38,500 nucleotides of DNA from NCBI RefSeq assembly GCF_025362435.1, contig NZ_JANYGL010000025.1:1-38500 (forward strand), read 5' to 3'. Source of the stretch: Polymorphobacter sp. Its GTDB lineage: Bacteria > Pseudomonadota > Alphaproteobacteria > Sphingomonadales > Sphingomonadaceae. Of the stretch, positions 25,715 through 33,261 are shown in pieces; position 1 is the stretch's first letter, and every line of letters starts with the position of its first letter. A program made the translations under genes and the position numbers. The notes beneath the pieces are model-generated. The model ran no database searches. It had not been told where the DNA came from and worked only from the letters and a program-made list of their open reading frames with translations.

Positions 25715-25860
25715 GATCCTCCCCGTCTTCGGGGAGGGGGACCATGCTCTTGCATGGTGGAGGGGCGGCGCAGCGGACTCGGAATGTGAGTTAGACCGCC
25801 CGCCCCTCCACCACACCGCGAAGTGCGGCGCGGTCCCCCTCCCCGAAGACGGGGAGGATC
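25715..25860 (+). repeat. Palindromic intergenic repeat, family A, copy 2
   Basis: 146 bp in the divergent plsY/nadE region. The outer arms 25715-25743 and 25832-25860 are a perfect 29-bp inverted repeat, each arm itself a hairpin (CTCCCCGTCTTCGGGGAG). The inner arms GGTGGAGGGGCGG (25756-25768) and CCGCCCCTCCACC (25800-25812) also match perfectly. It is the better-preserved copy of the element at 2299-2443. The same end faces the downstream gene in both copies, here nadE, 49 nt before its ATG. Confidence 0.9.
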
Positions 25861-25909
25861 AAGAGCGGCGGGGATGACGTGTTGAGAGTGTTGGCCTACA
25901 TCCGCCAAC

Positions 25910-27562
25910 ATGACCGACACGCTGACGATCGCCCTCCACCAGTCGAACGCGAGCGTCGGCGACCTGCGCGGCAATGCCGACGCGATGCTGGGGGCGCGGG
26001 CGGCGGCGAGCGGGGCGGATTTGCTCGTCACGCCCGAGCTGTCGCTGATCGGCTATCCGCCCGAGGACCTCGTGCTCAAGCCTGCGGCCGTCGCGGCGTG
26101 CCTGGTAGAGCTCGAGCGGCTGGCGGCGGCGACGGGCGACGGCGGGCCGGGGATGCTCGTCGGGCTGCCGTGGGTCGAGGATGGGCGGCTGTTCAACGCG
26201 ATGGCGCTGCTCGACGGCGGCAAGATCGTCGCGGTAACGCGCAAGCACGACCTGCCGAACTACGGCACCTTCGACGAGAAGCGCGTCTTCGCCAGCGCGC
26301 CGCTGCCCGGGCCGCTCGGCTTCCGCGGCGTCCGCCTCGGCGTGCCGGTGTGTGAGGACATCTGGACCCCCGAAGTCACCGAATGCCTTGCAGAGACCGG
26401 CGCGGAGATGCTGATCGTCCCCAACGGCTCGCCGTTCGAGGTCGGCAAGGATGACCGGCGGCTGTCGCTGAGCGTGTCGCGCGTCGTCGAGACCGGGCTG
26501 CCGCTCGCCTATCTCAACCGCGTCGGCGGGCAGGACGAACTCGTGTTCGACGGGGCGAGCTTCATCCTCAACGCCGACCGCTCGACCGCATGGCAGTTCC
26601 CCGACTGGGACGAGGCGCTGGTGACGACGCGGTGGACGCGCGGCGCGAGCGGCTGGGTCTGCGCGCCCGGCGACCGTGCGCAAATTGACGACGACCTGCC
26701 CGGAATCTACCACGCGATGGTCGTCGGCCTGCGCGATTATGTGAACCGCAACCGCTTCCCCGGGGTGGTCCTCGGCCTGTCGGGCGGGATCGACAGTGCG
26801 TTGTCGGCGGCGGTCGCGGTCGATGCGCTCGGCGCCGACCGGGTGTGGTGCGTGATGCTGCCGTCGCGCTTCACCGGCGGCGACAGCCTCGAGGACGCCG
26901 CCGAATGCGCAGCGTTGCTCGGCTGCCGCCTCGACACCGTGCCGATCCTGCCGGCGATGACGGCGTTCGACGAGATGCTCGCGCCGCTGTTCGAGGGGCG
27001 GTCGCGCGACATCGCCGAGGAGAATATCCAGTCGCGCATCCGCGGGCTGAGCCTGATGGCGCTGTCGAACAAGTTTGGGCCGATGCTCCTGACGACGGGC
27101 AACAAGAGCGAGATGTCGACGGGTTACGCGACGATCTACGGCGACATGGCGGGCGGCTATTCGGTCTTGAAGGACGTCTACAAGACGACGGTGTTCAAGC
27201 TGTGCGAGTGGCGCAACGCGAATTTCCCTCGGCTCGGTCTGGGGCCGAAGGGGCCGGTGATGCCGCAGCGGGTGATCGACAAGCCGCCGACCGCCGAGCT
27301 CCGCGACAACCAGCGCGACGACGACAGCCTGCCGTTGTACGACGTCCTCGACCGCATCCTGATCGGGCTGGTCGAGAACGAGCAGTCGGTCGGCGACCTC
27401 GCCGCGACCGGGCTCGACGTCGCGCTCGTGGCGAAGATCGAGCGCCTGCTCTACGTCGCCGAATACAAGCGCCGCCAGGCTCCCCCGGGAGTGAAGATCG
27501 GGCGGCGCAATTTCGGGCGCGACCGGCGGTATCCGATCACGAATGCGTTCCGGACGAGCTGA
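25910..27562 (+). CDS. nadE: Glutamine-dependent NAD+ synthetase
   Basis: Amidates deamido-NAD using glutamine, the last step of NAD synthesis. It has 550 residues. The N-terminal nitrilase-fold glutaminase has its triad Glu43 (TPELSLIGYPPEDL), Lys112 (TRKHDLPNYGTFDEKR) and Cys148 (VPVCEDIW). The C-terminal synthetase domain has the PP-loop LGLSGGIDSALSAAVAVDAL and the later TTGNKSEMSTGYATIYGDMA. No clear Shine-Dalgarno precedes the ATG. It is followed by a toxin-antitoxin pair. Confidence 0.97.
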   Translation: MTDTLTIALHQSNASVGDLRGNADAMLGARAAASGADLLVTPELSLIGYPPEDLVLKPAAVAACLVELERLAAATGDGGPGMLVGLPWVEDGRLFNAMALLDGGKIVAVTRKHDLPNYGTFDEKRVFASAPLPGPLGFRGVRLGVPVCEDIWTPEVTECLAETGAEMLIVPNGSPFEVGKDDRRLSLSVSRVVETGLPLAYLNRVGGQDELVFDGASFILNADRSTAWQFPDWDEALVTTRWTRGASGWVCAPGDRAQIDDDLPGIYHAMVVGLRDYVNRNRFPGVVLGLSGGIDSALSAAVAVDALGADRVWCVMLPSRFTGGDSLEDAAECAALLGCRLDTVPILPAMTAFDEMLAPLFEGRSRDIAEENIQSRIRGLSLMALSNKFGPMLLTTGNKSEMSTGYATIYGDMAGGYSVLKDVYKTTVFKLCEWRNANFPRLGLGPKGPVMPQRVIDKPPTAELRDNQRDDDSLPLYDVLDRILIGLVENEQSVGDLAATGLDVALVAKIERLLYVAEYKRRQAPPGVKIGRRNFGRDRRYPITNAFRTS

Positions 27563-27563
27563 C

Positions 27564-27592
27564 TTGCCGAGTGGCTGATTCTGGCCCATATT
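27564..27592 (+). promoter_or_regulatory. Promoter of the phd/vapC module
   Basis: TTGCCG (27564-27569), a 17-bp spacer, then CATATT (27587-27592), immediately after the nadE stop and 20 bp before the antitoxin ATG. The -10 box lies inside the operator-like repeat described next. Confidence 0.5.
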
Positions 27593-27602
27593 CTGGCCAG
27601 AA
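27579..27602 (+). promoter_or_regulatory. Operator-like repeat at the phd/vapC promoter
   Basis: TTCTGGCC occurs twice (27579-27586 and 27591-27598), and the second copy extends into the perfect palindrome TTCTGGCCAGAA (27591-27602). The site covers the -10 box and touches the AAGGA ribosome site. This is where a Phd-type antitoxin would be expected to autorepress. Binding is inference. Confidence 0.5.
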
Positions 27603-27612
27603 GGATTAACCG

Positions 27613-27870
27613 ATGCGCCAAGTTCCTGTTGCAGAGTTCAAGGATAATGCATCGGCGTGGATTGCTGCTGCTGAAGCGGGTGAGGAGATCGTCATCACCC
27701 GGCACGGCAAGCCAGCCGCCCGGCTGACGGCCGCTGCCGAAGACCGCAAGGCAGCCCAGCGCGCAGCGGTCGATGCGTTGTTCGAAGCGGGGCGGGCTCG
27801 GCGCGCGCGCGGCGACCCTTCGATTTCCAGCGACGAGATTGTTGTTTGGATCAAAGAGGATCAGCGTTGA
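27613..27870 (+). CDS. Phd/YefM-type (VapB) antitoxin
   Basis: 85 residues. MRQVPVAEFKDNASAWIAAA and EEIVITRHGKPAARLTA are the classic Phd/YefM N-terminal DNA-binding pattern; the Arg/Ala-rich and acidic C-terminus (SISSDEIVVWIKEDQR) probably binds the toxin. AAGGA lies 7 nt upstream of the ATG. Its stop overlaps the toxin start (TTGA). Confidence 0.9.
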   Translation: MRQVPVAEFKDNASAWIAAAEAGEEIVITRHGKPAARLTAAAEDRKAAQRAAVDALFEAGRARRARGDPSISSDEIVVWIKEDQR

Positions 27871-28286
27871 CGCGCATCGTTGTCGACGCGTCAATCACGG
27901 CGGCGATCCTTCTGGATGACGAGGTCACCGAGCGAGACAGTCCAATCTGGGACGCTCTGCGCGACGGCGATCTGTTCATTCCGGCATATTGGTCGATCGA
28001 GATTGTGTCGCTGCTCCTGAACGCCGAGCGACGCAAGCGCATGACGCGTCAACGACGGAACGAACATTTCGATTCTGCAAAGGCGTTGCTTGCTCCGGCT
28101 GAGCTTGACGCGGCTGGCATGTCGAGGAACGTGCTCGACCTCGCAACGACAGCAAGCCTGACGGCATATGACGCTGGATATCTGGAACTGGCGATGCGTC
28201 TGGGTGCATCGTTGGCGACAAACGACCATGCACTAATCAAAGCCGGTCCGCGTCACGGCGTTCCTATCCTGACCACACGCCCATGA
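27867..28286 (+). CDS. vapC: VapC-like PIN-domain toxin
   Basis: 139 residues of a PIN-domain ribonuclease. The acidic residues are in place: IVVDASI at the N-terminus, a Glu in YWSIEIVSLL, AYDAGYLELA, and TNDHALI near the C-terminus. The start is taken as TTG at 27867 because AGAGG lies 7 nt upstream and this gives the usual VapC N-terminus; an earlier in-frame TTG at 27846 is less likely. The stop overlaps the gltX ATG by 4 nt (ATGA). VapC toxins usually cleave tRNA or rRNA. Confidence 0.9.
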   Translation: MTRIVVDASITAAILLDDEVTERDSPIWDALRDGDLFIPAYWSIEIVSLLLNAERRKRMTRQRRNEHFDSAKALLAPAELDAAGMSRNVLDLATTASLTAYDAGYLELAMRLGASLATNDHALIKAGPRHGVPILTTRP

Positions 28287-29635
28287 CCGTCACCCGCTTC
28301 GCCCCATCCCCTACCGGCAGCCTCCACGCGGGCAACATCCGCACCGCGCTCGTCAACTGGCTGTACGCGCGCCAGCAGGGTGGGCGGTTCATCCTCCGGC
28401 TCGACGATACCGACCTTGCGCGGTCGAGCGAGGCGTCGGCGCAGGGGATCCGCGATGATCTCGACTGGCTCGGGCTGGCTCCCGATGCCGCGGTGCGGCA
28501 GTCGGACCGGTTCTCGCTGTACGAGGCGGCGCTTGCCCGGCTGGCGGCGGCGGGGCGGGCATATCGCGCGTACGACACGCCCGAGCAGCTCGATCTCAAG
28601 CGGCGGGTGCAGGCGTCGCGCGGGCTGCCGCCGGTGTACGATCGCGGCGCGCTGGCGCTGACCGAGGTCGACCATGCCGACTTTGCCGCGAAGGGCGTTG
28701 CTCCGCACTGGCGCTTCCGGCTCGACACCGATGCGCCGGTGGTGTGGCACGACCTCGTTCGCGGTGAATGCCACATCGACCCGGCGTCGCTGTCCGACCC
28801 GGTCGTCCGCCGCGCCGACGGGTCGTGGCTGTATATGCTGCCGTCGGTGGTCGACGATATCGACCTGGCGATCGCGACGATCGTCCGCGGCGAGGACCAT
28901 GTCACCAATTCCGGGGTCCAGCTGCAGATGTTCGCCGCGCTCGGGGCCGAGCCGCCCGCGCTCGCGCACCTGCCGCTGCTGACCGGGGCCGATGCCGCGC
29001 TGTCGAAACGGCTGGGTTCGGAGGGTGTCGCGGCTTGGCGCGAGGCGGGGATCGAGCCGGGGGCGGTGCGGGCGTTCCTCGCGCGGATTGGCACCAGTGC
29101 GGTCACCGAACCCGCGGACGATGCAGCGCTGATCGCGGGGTTCGACTTCGCCGCGTTCGGGCGGTCGACGGCACGCTTCGATCCCGCCGAGCTCGCGGCG
29201 CTCAATGCGAAGATGATCCATGCACTGCACTTCGATGCGGTGGCCGACCGGCTGCCCGACGGCATGACCGCGGCGACGTGGGACGCGGTGCGCGGCAACC
29301 TGGCGACGGTGGCGGACGCCGAGGGCTGGTGGCGGGTGATCACCGGGCCGGTCGATGGTGTCGCCGACCCCGCCGACTGCGACTTCATCGCCGCCGCTCA
29401 CGATGCGCTGGCCGCGCTCGATTGGACCCCCGACATCTGGCCGCGCTGGACCGCCGCGCTCAAGGTGGCGTCGGGGCGCAAGGGCCGATCGCTGTTCCAC
29501 CCCCTGCGTGTCGCGCTGACCGGACGCGACGCAGGTCCCGAGATGGCGGCTCTGCTGCCGCTGATTGGGCGCGACGCGGCGTTGTCGCGGCTGGCGGCGG
29601 CTGCTGCGCCCGCCTATATCAGTGGCGTGGAGTAA
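28283..29635 (+). CDS. gltX: Glutamate--tRNA ligase
   Basis: Class I aminoacyl-tRNA synthetase, 450 residues, full length, so not the short GluQ-type paralogue. The HIGH-type motif is FAPSPTGSLHAGN (7-18) and the KMSKS-type motif is LSKRLGSEG (240-248). FILRLDDTDLARS and IVRGEDHVTNSGVQ are GluRS signatures. The Cys cluster that binds zinc in E. coli GluRS is absent, as in many homologues. Alphaproteobacteria often carry two gltX genes; which one this is cannot be told. The ATG sits inside the vapC stop. Confidence 0.95.
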   Translation: MTVTRFAPSPTGSLHAGNIRTALVNWLYARQQGGRFILRLDDTDLARSSEASAQGIRDDLDWLGLAPDAAVRQSDRFSLYEAALARLAAAGRAYRAYDTPEQLDLKRRVQASRGLPPVYDRGALALTEVDHADFAAKGVAPHWRFRLDTDAPVVWHDLVRGECHIDPASLSDPVVRRADGSWLYMLPSVVDDIDLAIATIVRGEDHVTNSGVQLQMFAALGAEPPALAHLPLLTGADAALSKRLGSEGVAAWREAGIEPGAVRAFLARIGTSAVTEPADDAALIAGFDFAAFGRSTARFDPAELAALNAKMIHALHFDAVADRLPDGMTAATWDAVRGNLATVADAEGWWRVITGPVDGVADPADCDFIAAAHDALAALDWTPDIWPRWTAALKVASGRKGRSLFHPLRVALTGRDAGPEMAALLPLIGRDAALSRLAAAAAPAYISGVE

Positions 29636-29641
29636 CTGCCG

Positions 29642-30193
29642 ATGAAGTTGTTTTCGCCCTTGCCGCCGCCGCGGCTGCTGCCGTCGAAGGGGTCCGAACC
29701 CCAGGCCCGGCCGGCAGCGCGGACGCCGCTCGAGCTGGCCCGCCGCGCGTGGCGGCCGGACGCCGATTTTTCGCCGCCGTCGTCACCGTCGCCGGGGTCG
29801 TTGATCGAGCGGATGCGCGACATACCGCGATCGCGGCTGATCATCGGCGGGCTGGCCCTGCTGATCGTCGGCGCGATTATGGCGTTGTTCCTGCTCGAAT
29901 CGCGCTGGGGCTATTCGGGCAAGGTCGTCCCGGTGGTGTTCGTCAAGAGTTGGCCCGCGACCCGCAGCGACGCAGACGTCTATTCCGAGCGCGCGGTCGA
30001 GGTCGCGACGGCGCGCGCCGATGCGGCGACCTCGCGCGCTTATATCGCGACGCTCAAGGGTCCCGCGCGCGTCAAGGCGCAGAACCAGTACGACGCGTAT
30101 GTCTCGGCGCAGCCGAAGAACCTCCAGCCCGAGGGCTATGTCGCGCCGCCTCCGCCGTCTGCAGCCACCACCGCGGCTAAGCCCAAGGCGTGA
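29642..30193 (+). CDS. Single-pass membrane protein of unknown function
   Basis: 183 residues. A Pro-rich N-terminal cytoplasmic region (about 1-60) precedes one membrane helix (LIIGGLALLIVGAIMALFLL, about 66-85), then a short domain with an Ala/Arg-rich helix (AVEVATARADAATSRAYIAT) and a Pro/Ala tail. I do not recognise the family by name. GGAG is 9 nt before the ATG. It begins 6 bp after gltX, and its stop overlaps the GTG of ribD (GTGA), so it is co-translated with the riboflavin genes. Confidence 0.78.
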   Translation: MKLFSPLPPPRLLPSKGSEPQARPAARTPLELARRAWRPDADFSPPSSPSPGSLIERMRDIPRSRLIIGGLALLIVGAIMALFLLESRWGYSGKVVPVVFVKSWPATRSDADVYSERAVEVATARADAATSRAYIATLKGPARVKAQNQYDAYVSAQPKNLQPEGYVAPPPPSAATTAAKPKA

Positions 30194-31173
30194 GCGACCG
30201 CGACGACGCGCGATGGCTGGGCGCGGCGCTCGCCCTCGCCGAGCGTGGCGTCGGACGGACGAGCCCCAACCCGAGCGTCGGCTGCGTCATCGTCGCCGAT
30301 GATCGGGTCGTCGGACGGGGCTGGACGCAACCCGGCGGTCGCCCGCATGCCGAGGCGATGGCGCTCGCCGCAGCGGGCGATGCTGCGCGCGGGGCGACCG
30401 CCTATGTCACGCTCGAACCCTGCGCCCATGTCTCGGCGCGCGGTCCGGCGTGCAGCGATAGCCTGATCGCCGCCGGGATTGCCCGCGTCGTCGCCAGCGG
30501 CATCGACCCCGATCCGCGCACCGCCGGGGCAGGGATCGCCCGGTTGCGCGCGGCCGGGATAACTGTCGATGTCGTTGCCCAGCCCGCCGCCGAGCGACTC
30601 AACGCCGGCTTCTTCACCCGGCAGCGCCACGGTCGCGCGCACGTCACGCTCAAGCTCGCGGTGTCGCTCGATGGCTGCATTGCGCTTCCCGACGGGACCA
30701 GCCGCTGGATCACCGGCGCGCCGGCCCGGCGCCACGCGCATCTCGAACGCGCGCGCTGCGACCTCATCGTCGTCGGCGGCGGGACGCTGGTCGCCGACGA
30801 CCCCGCGCTCGACGTCCGGCTCGACGGGCTGGAGGACCGCGCGCCGCGCCGTGCGGTCCTCAGCCGGTCGCTCGAGGTCATCCCGGCGGGAGCGCGGATC
30901 GGCGAGGCGCTGCTGGTCCGCGACCTCGACGACCTCGATCCTGCCATCCTGACCGTGCTCGTCGAGGGCGGCGCCGCCGTCGCGACGACGCTTCTCGCCG
31001 CCGACTGCGTCGACCGGCTGCTGATCTATCGCGCCCCGATCCTGATCGGGGGGCGGCATAGCATCGGCGACCTCGGCTTGGCGGACCTCAGCAGCGCGCA
31101 CGGCCGCTGGCGGCTCGCCGCGGCATTGACGCTCGGCCCCGACCGGGTTGAGGAATACGACCGCGTCCGATAG
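30190..31173 (+). CDS. ribD: Bifunctional riboflavin biosynthesis protein RibD
   Basis: Deaminates and reduces the GTP-derived pyrimidine in riboflavin synthesis. It has 327 residues. The N-terminal cytidine-deaminase-like domain carries zinc ligands His53 in RPHAEAMA and Cys78 and Cys88 in LEPCAHVSARGPACSD. The C-terminal reductase (from about 145) has LKLAVSLDGCIALPDGTSRW, IVVGGGTLVADDPALDVR and LVEGGAAVATTLL. The start is GTG. The usual TPPC of the second zinc site reads GPAC, with the Cys retained. Confidence 0.96.
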   Translation: MSDRDDARWLGAALALAERGVGRTSPNPSVGCVIVADDRVVGRGWTQPGGRPHAEAMALAAAGDAARGATAYVTLEPCAHVSARGPACSDSLIAAGIARVVASGIDPDPRTAGAGIARLRAAGITVDVVAQPAAERLNAGFFTRQRHGRAHVTLKLAVSLDGCIALPDGTSRWITGAPARRHAHLERARCDLIVVGGGTLVADDPALDVRLDGLEDRAPRRAVLSRSLEVIPAGARIGEALLVRDLDDLDPAILTVLVEGGAAVATTLLAADCVDRLLIYRAPILIGGRHSIGDLGLADLSSAHGRWRLAAALTLGPDRVEEYDRVR

Positions 31174-31182
31174 GCAGGGTCC

Positions 31183-31791
31183 ATGTTCACCGGCATCATC
31201 ACCGACATCGGCACCGTCACTGCGGTCGAAGCGCGCGGCGACCTCCGCGTCCGCATCGCCACCGGCTACGACACCTCCGGCATCGCGCTCGGCGCGTCGA
31301 TCTCGTGCTCGGGGGTGTGCCTGACCGTCGTCGACAAGGCGCCTGGAGAGTTCGCCGTCGACGTCAGCGGCGAGACGCTGCGCCACAGCGCCGCCGCGCA
31401 ATGGACCGCGGGGGTGCGGCTCAATCTCGAACGCGCGCTCAAGGTCGGCGACGAACTCGGCGGGCATATCGTCACCGGCCATGTCGACGCGGTCGGTCGG
31501 GTAGCGGCGCTCGACTACGAGGGCGGCTCGATCAAGCTGACGATCGAGGCCCCCGCATCGGTCGCGCCGTTCGTCGCCGCCAAGGGATCGGTCGCGCTCA
31601 GCGGCGTGTCGCTGACGGTCAATGCCGTCGCGCCGGGGACCGACGCCGGGGTGCGCTTCGACCTCAACATCATCCCGCACACCGCCGAATGGACGACCCT
31701 CGGTGGCTTTGCGATCGGCGACGAGGTCAACATCGAGATCGACATTCTCGCCCGTTATCTCGGGCGCATGCGAGATGTGTTGACATTGTGA
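31183..31791 (+). CDS. ribE: Riboflavin synthase alpha chain
   Basis: Dismutates two 6,7-dimethyl-8-ribityllumazine molecules to riboflavin. It has 202 residues with the internal duplication of lumazine-binding domains. It begins MFTGIITDIGTVTAVEARGD; ISCSGVCLTVVDK and VALSGVSLTVNAV are the paired repeats, with GGHIVTGHVDAVG between them. It lies 9 bp after ribD. Its stop overlaps the upstream TGTGA half-site of the ribB regulatory region. Confidence 0.96.
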   Translation: MFTGIITDIGTVTAVEARGDLRVRIATGYDTSGIALGASISCSGVCLTVVDKAPGEFAVDVSGETLRHSAAAQWTAGVRLNLERALKVGDELGGHIVTGHVDAVGRVAALDYEGGSIKLTIEAPASVAPFVAAKGSVALSGVSLTVNAVAPGTDAGVRFDLNIIPHTAEWTTLGGFAIGDEVNIEIDILARYLGRMRDVLTL

Positions 31792-31829
31792 TGTGATCGG
31801 CGCTGGTAGTTTTCACATTGAGGTGTGAA
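31780..31829 (+). promoter_or_regulatory. TGTGA half-site array and -35 box before ribB
   Basis: A consensus TTGACA (31780-31785) inside the end of ribE is followed by tandem TGTGA TGTGA (31787-31796) and then a dyad TTCACA (31812-31817) / TGTGAA (31824-31829). The ribosome site GAGG lies in the dyad's loop. That makes four TGTGA half-sites in 43 bp directly before the ATG at 31832. The -10 box is poor (CTGGTA at 17-bp spacing), so the promoter may need an activator or be weak. No FMN riboswitch is seen here. Confidence 0.45.
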
Positions 31830-31831
31830 GC

Positions 31832-33106
31832 ATGACCACGATCGATCGTATCCGGATGCTGGTGGGCGATAGCAATGAGAGCCGGTCGGGCCTTGCCCGA
31901 GCCGCGGGGCTCCACGCCAATTCGCTGCGCAACCTCGACGAGCCCGACTGGAATCCGACCAGCGACACACTGCGCAAGCTCGAGACCTATCTCGTCCGGC
32001 AGAACTCGCCGCGCGCGCTCGTCGGCATCGAGGAGATCATCGACGAGGCGAAGAACGGCCGGATGTTCATCCTCGTCGACGACGAGGACCGCGAGAACGA
32101 AGGCGACCTGATCATCCCGGCGCAGATGGCAACCCCGGCGGCGATCAACTTCATGGCGAAGCACGGCCGCGGGCTAATCTGCCTCGCGCTCGCCGCCGAC
32201 CGGGTCAAGTCGCTCGGCCTGCCGCTGATGGCGCGGCACAACGGCACCCGCCACGAGACCGCCTTCACCGTCTCGATCGAGGCACGCGACGGCGTCACTA
32301 CCGGGATCAGCGCCGCCGACCGCGCGCGCACCGTCGCGGTGGCGATCGACGCATCGAAGGACGCGAGCCACATCGTCACCCCTGGGCACATCTTTCCACT
32401 TGTTGCGCGCGACGGCGGCGTGCTCGTCCGCGCCGGGCATACCGAGGCGGCGGTCGACGTCTCGCGGCTTGCCGGGCTCAACCCGTCGGGGGTGATCTGC
32501 GAGATCATGAACGACGACGGGACGATGGCGCGGCTGGACGACCTGCTCGGCTTCGCCGCCGAGCACGACCTCAAGATCGGCACGATCCGCGACCTCATCG
32601 CCTACCGGATGAAGCACGACAACCTCGTCGCCTGCCTCGCCGAAACTCCGCTCGACAGCCGCCACGGCGGGCGCTGGACGGCGAAGGCGTACGTCAACAA
32701 GGCCGAGGGCACCGAGCACATGGTCCTGCAGAAGGGCCATATCGACCCGGCGAAACCGACGCTGGTGCGGATGCACACGATGTCGATGTTCACCGACCTG
32801 TTCGCCGAGGACGACAGCCGCTCGGGCCAGTTGCAGCGGGCGATGGACATCATCGGCGACGAGGGCGCGGGGATCGTCGTCATCATCCGCGACGGGCGCG
32901 CCGACGCGATCTCGACGCAGATGAAGGCGCGAGGCAATGCCGAGTCGATCGCGTTGCGCGACTATGGCATCGGCGCGCAGATCCTCGTCGACCTCGGGGT
33001 CACCGACATGGTGCTGCTGACCAATTCGCACCGGACGATCATCGGCCTGACCGGCTACGGCTTGACCGTCGTCGGCGAGCGGCCGATCCCCGGCGCGACG
33101 GATTAG
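31832..33106 (+). CDS. ribB: HTH-DHBP synthase with degenerate RibA-like half (RibBX type)
   Basis: 3,4-dihydroxy-2-butanone 4-phosphate synthase, 424 residues in three parts. Residues 1-57 are an extra N-terminal helix-turn-helix-like region ([20 protein letters not shown]). About 60-260 is the RibB domain with [43 protein letters not shown] and [15 protein letters not shown]. About 265-424 resembles GTP cyclohydrolase II but has none of its three zinc Cys: the CLTGD...CDCG region reads [16 protein letters not shown]. This matches the described RibBX variant, so it should not have RibA activity. Confidence 0.93.
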   Translation: MTTIDRIRMLVGDSNESRSGLARAAGLHANSLRNLDEPDWNPTSDTLRKLETYLVRQNSPRALVGIEEIIDEAKNGRMFILVDDEDRENEGDLIIPAQMATPAAINFMAKHGRGLICLALAADRVKSLGLPLMARHNGTRHETAFTVSIEARDGVTTGISAADRARTVAVAIDASKDASHIVTPGHIFPLVARDGGVLVRAGHTEAAVDVSRLAGLNPSGVICEIMNDDGTMARLDDLLGFAAEHDLKIGTIRDLIAYRMKHDNLVACLAETPLDSRHGGRWTAKAYVNKAEGTEHMVLQKGHIDPAKPTLVRMHTMSMFTDLFAEDDSRSGQLQRAMDIIGDEGAGIVVIIRDGRADAISTQMKARGNAESIALRDYGIGAQILVDLGVTDMVLLTNSHRTIIGLTGYGLTVVGERPIPGATD

Positions 33107-33120
33107 CGAGACGGCATTCT

Positions 33121-33249
33121 ACCCTTCCCCTTTAGGGGAGGGGCGAGAGACGACGCGCCTGCGTCGGCCCGGGGGTGGGGCTTTCTCGGACTGTGCTATT
33201 TGTGGCAACTGCCCCACCCCCGACCCCTCCCCTTAAGGGGAGGGAGCAG
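33121..33249 (+). repeat. Palindromic intergenic repeat, family B, copy 2
   Basis: About 129 bp between ribB and ribH, running in the same sense relative to its downstream gene as copy 1 at 6521-6656. It includes a perfect 16-nt palindrome CTCCCCTTAAGGGGAG (33227-33242) at the ribH end and a GACGACGCGCCTGCGTC dyad at the other side. It ends GGGAGCAG, 12 nt before the ribH ATG; the AAGGA ribosome site lies just outside. Confidence 0.85.
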
Positions 33250-33261
33250 AAAGGATCACAC

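Noticed and set aside
2299-33249. CRISPR array or insertion sequence for the repeated palindromes
   Set aside because: The repeats are single scattered copies without spacers, direct-repeat targets or any transposase frame.
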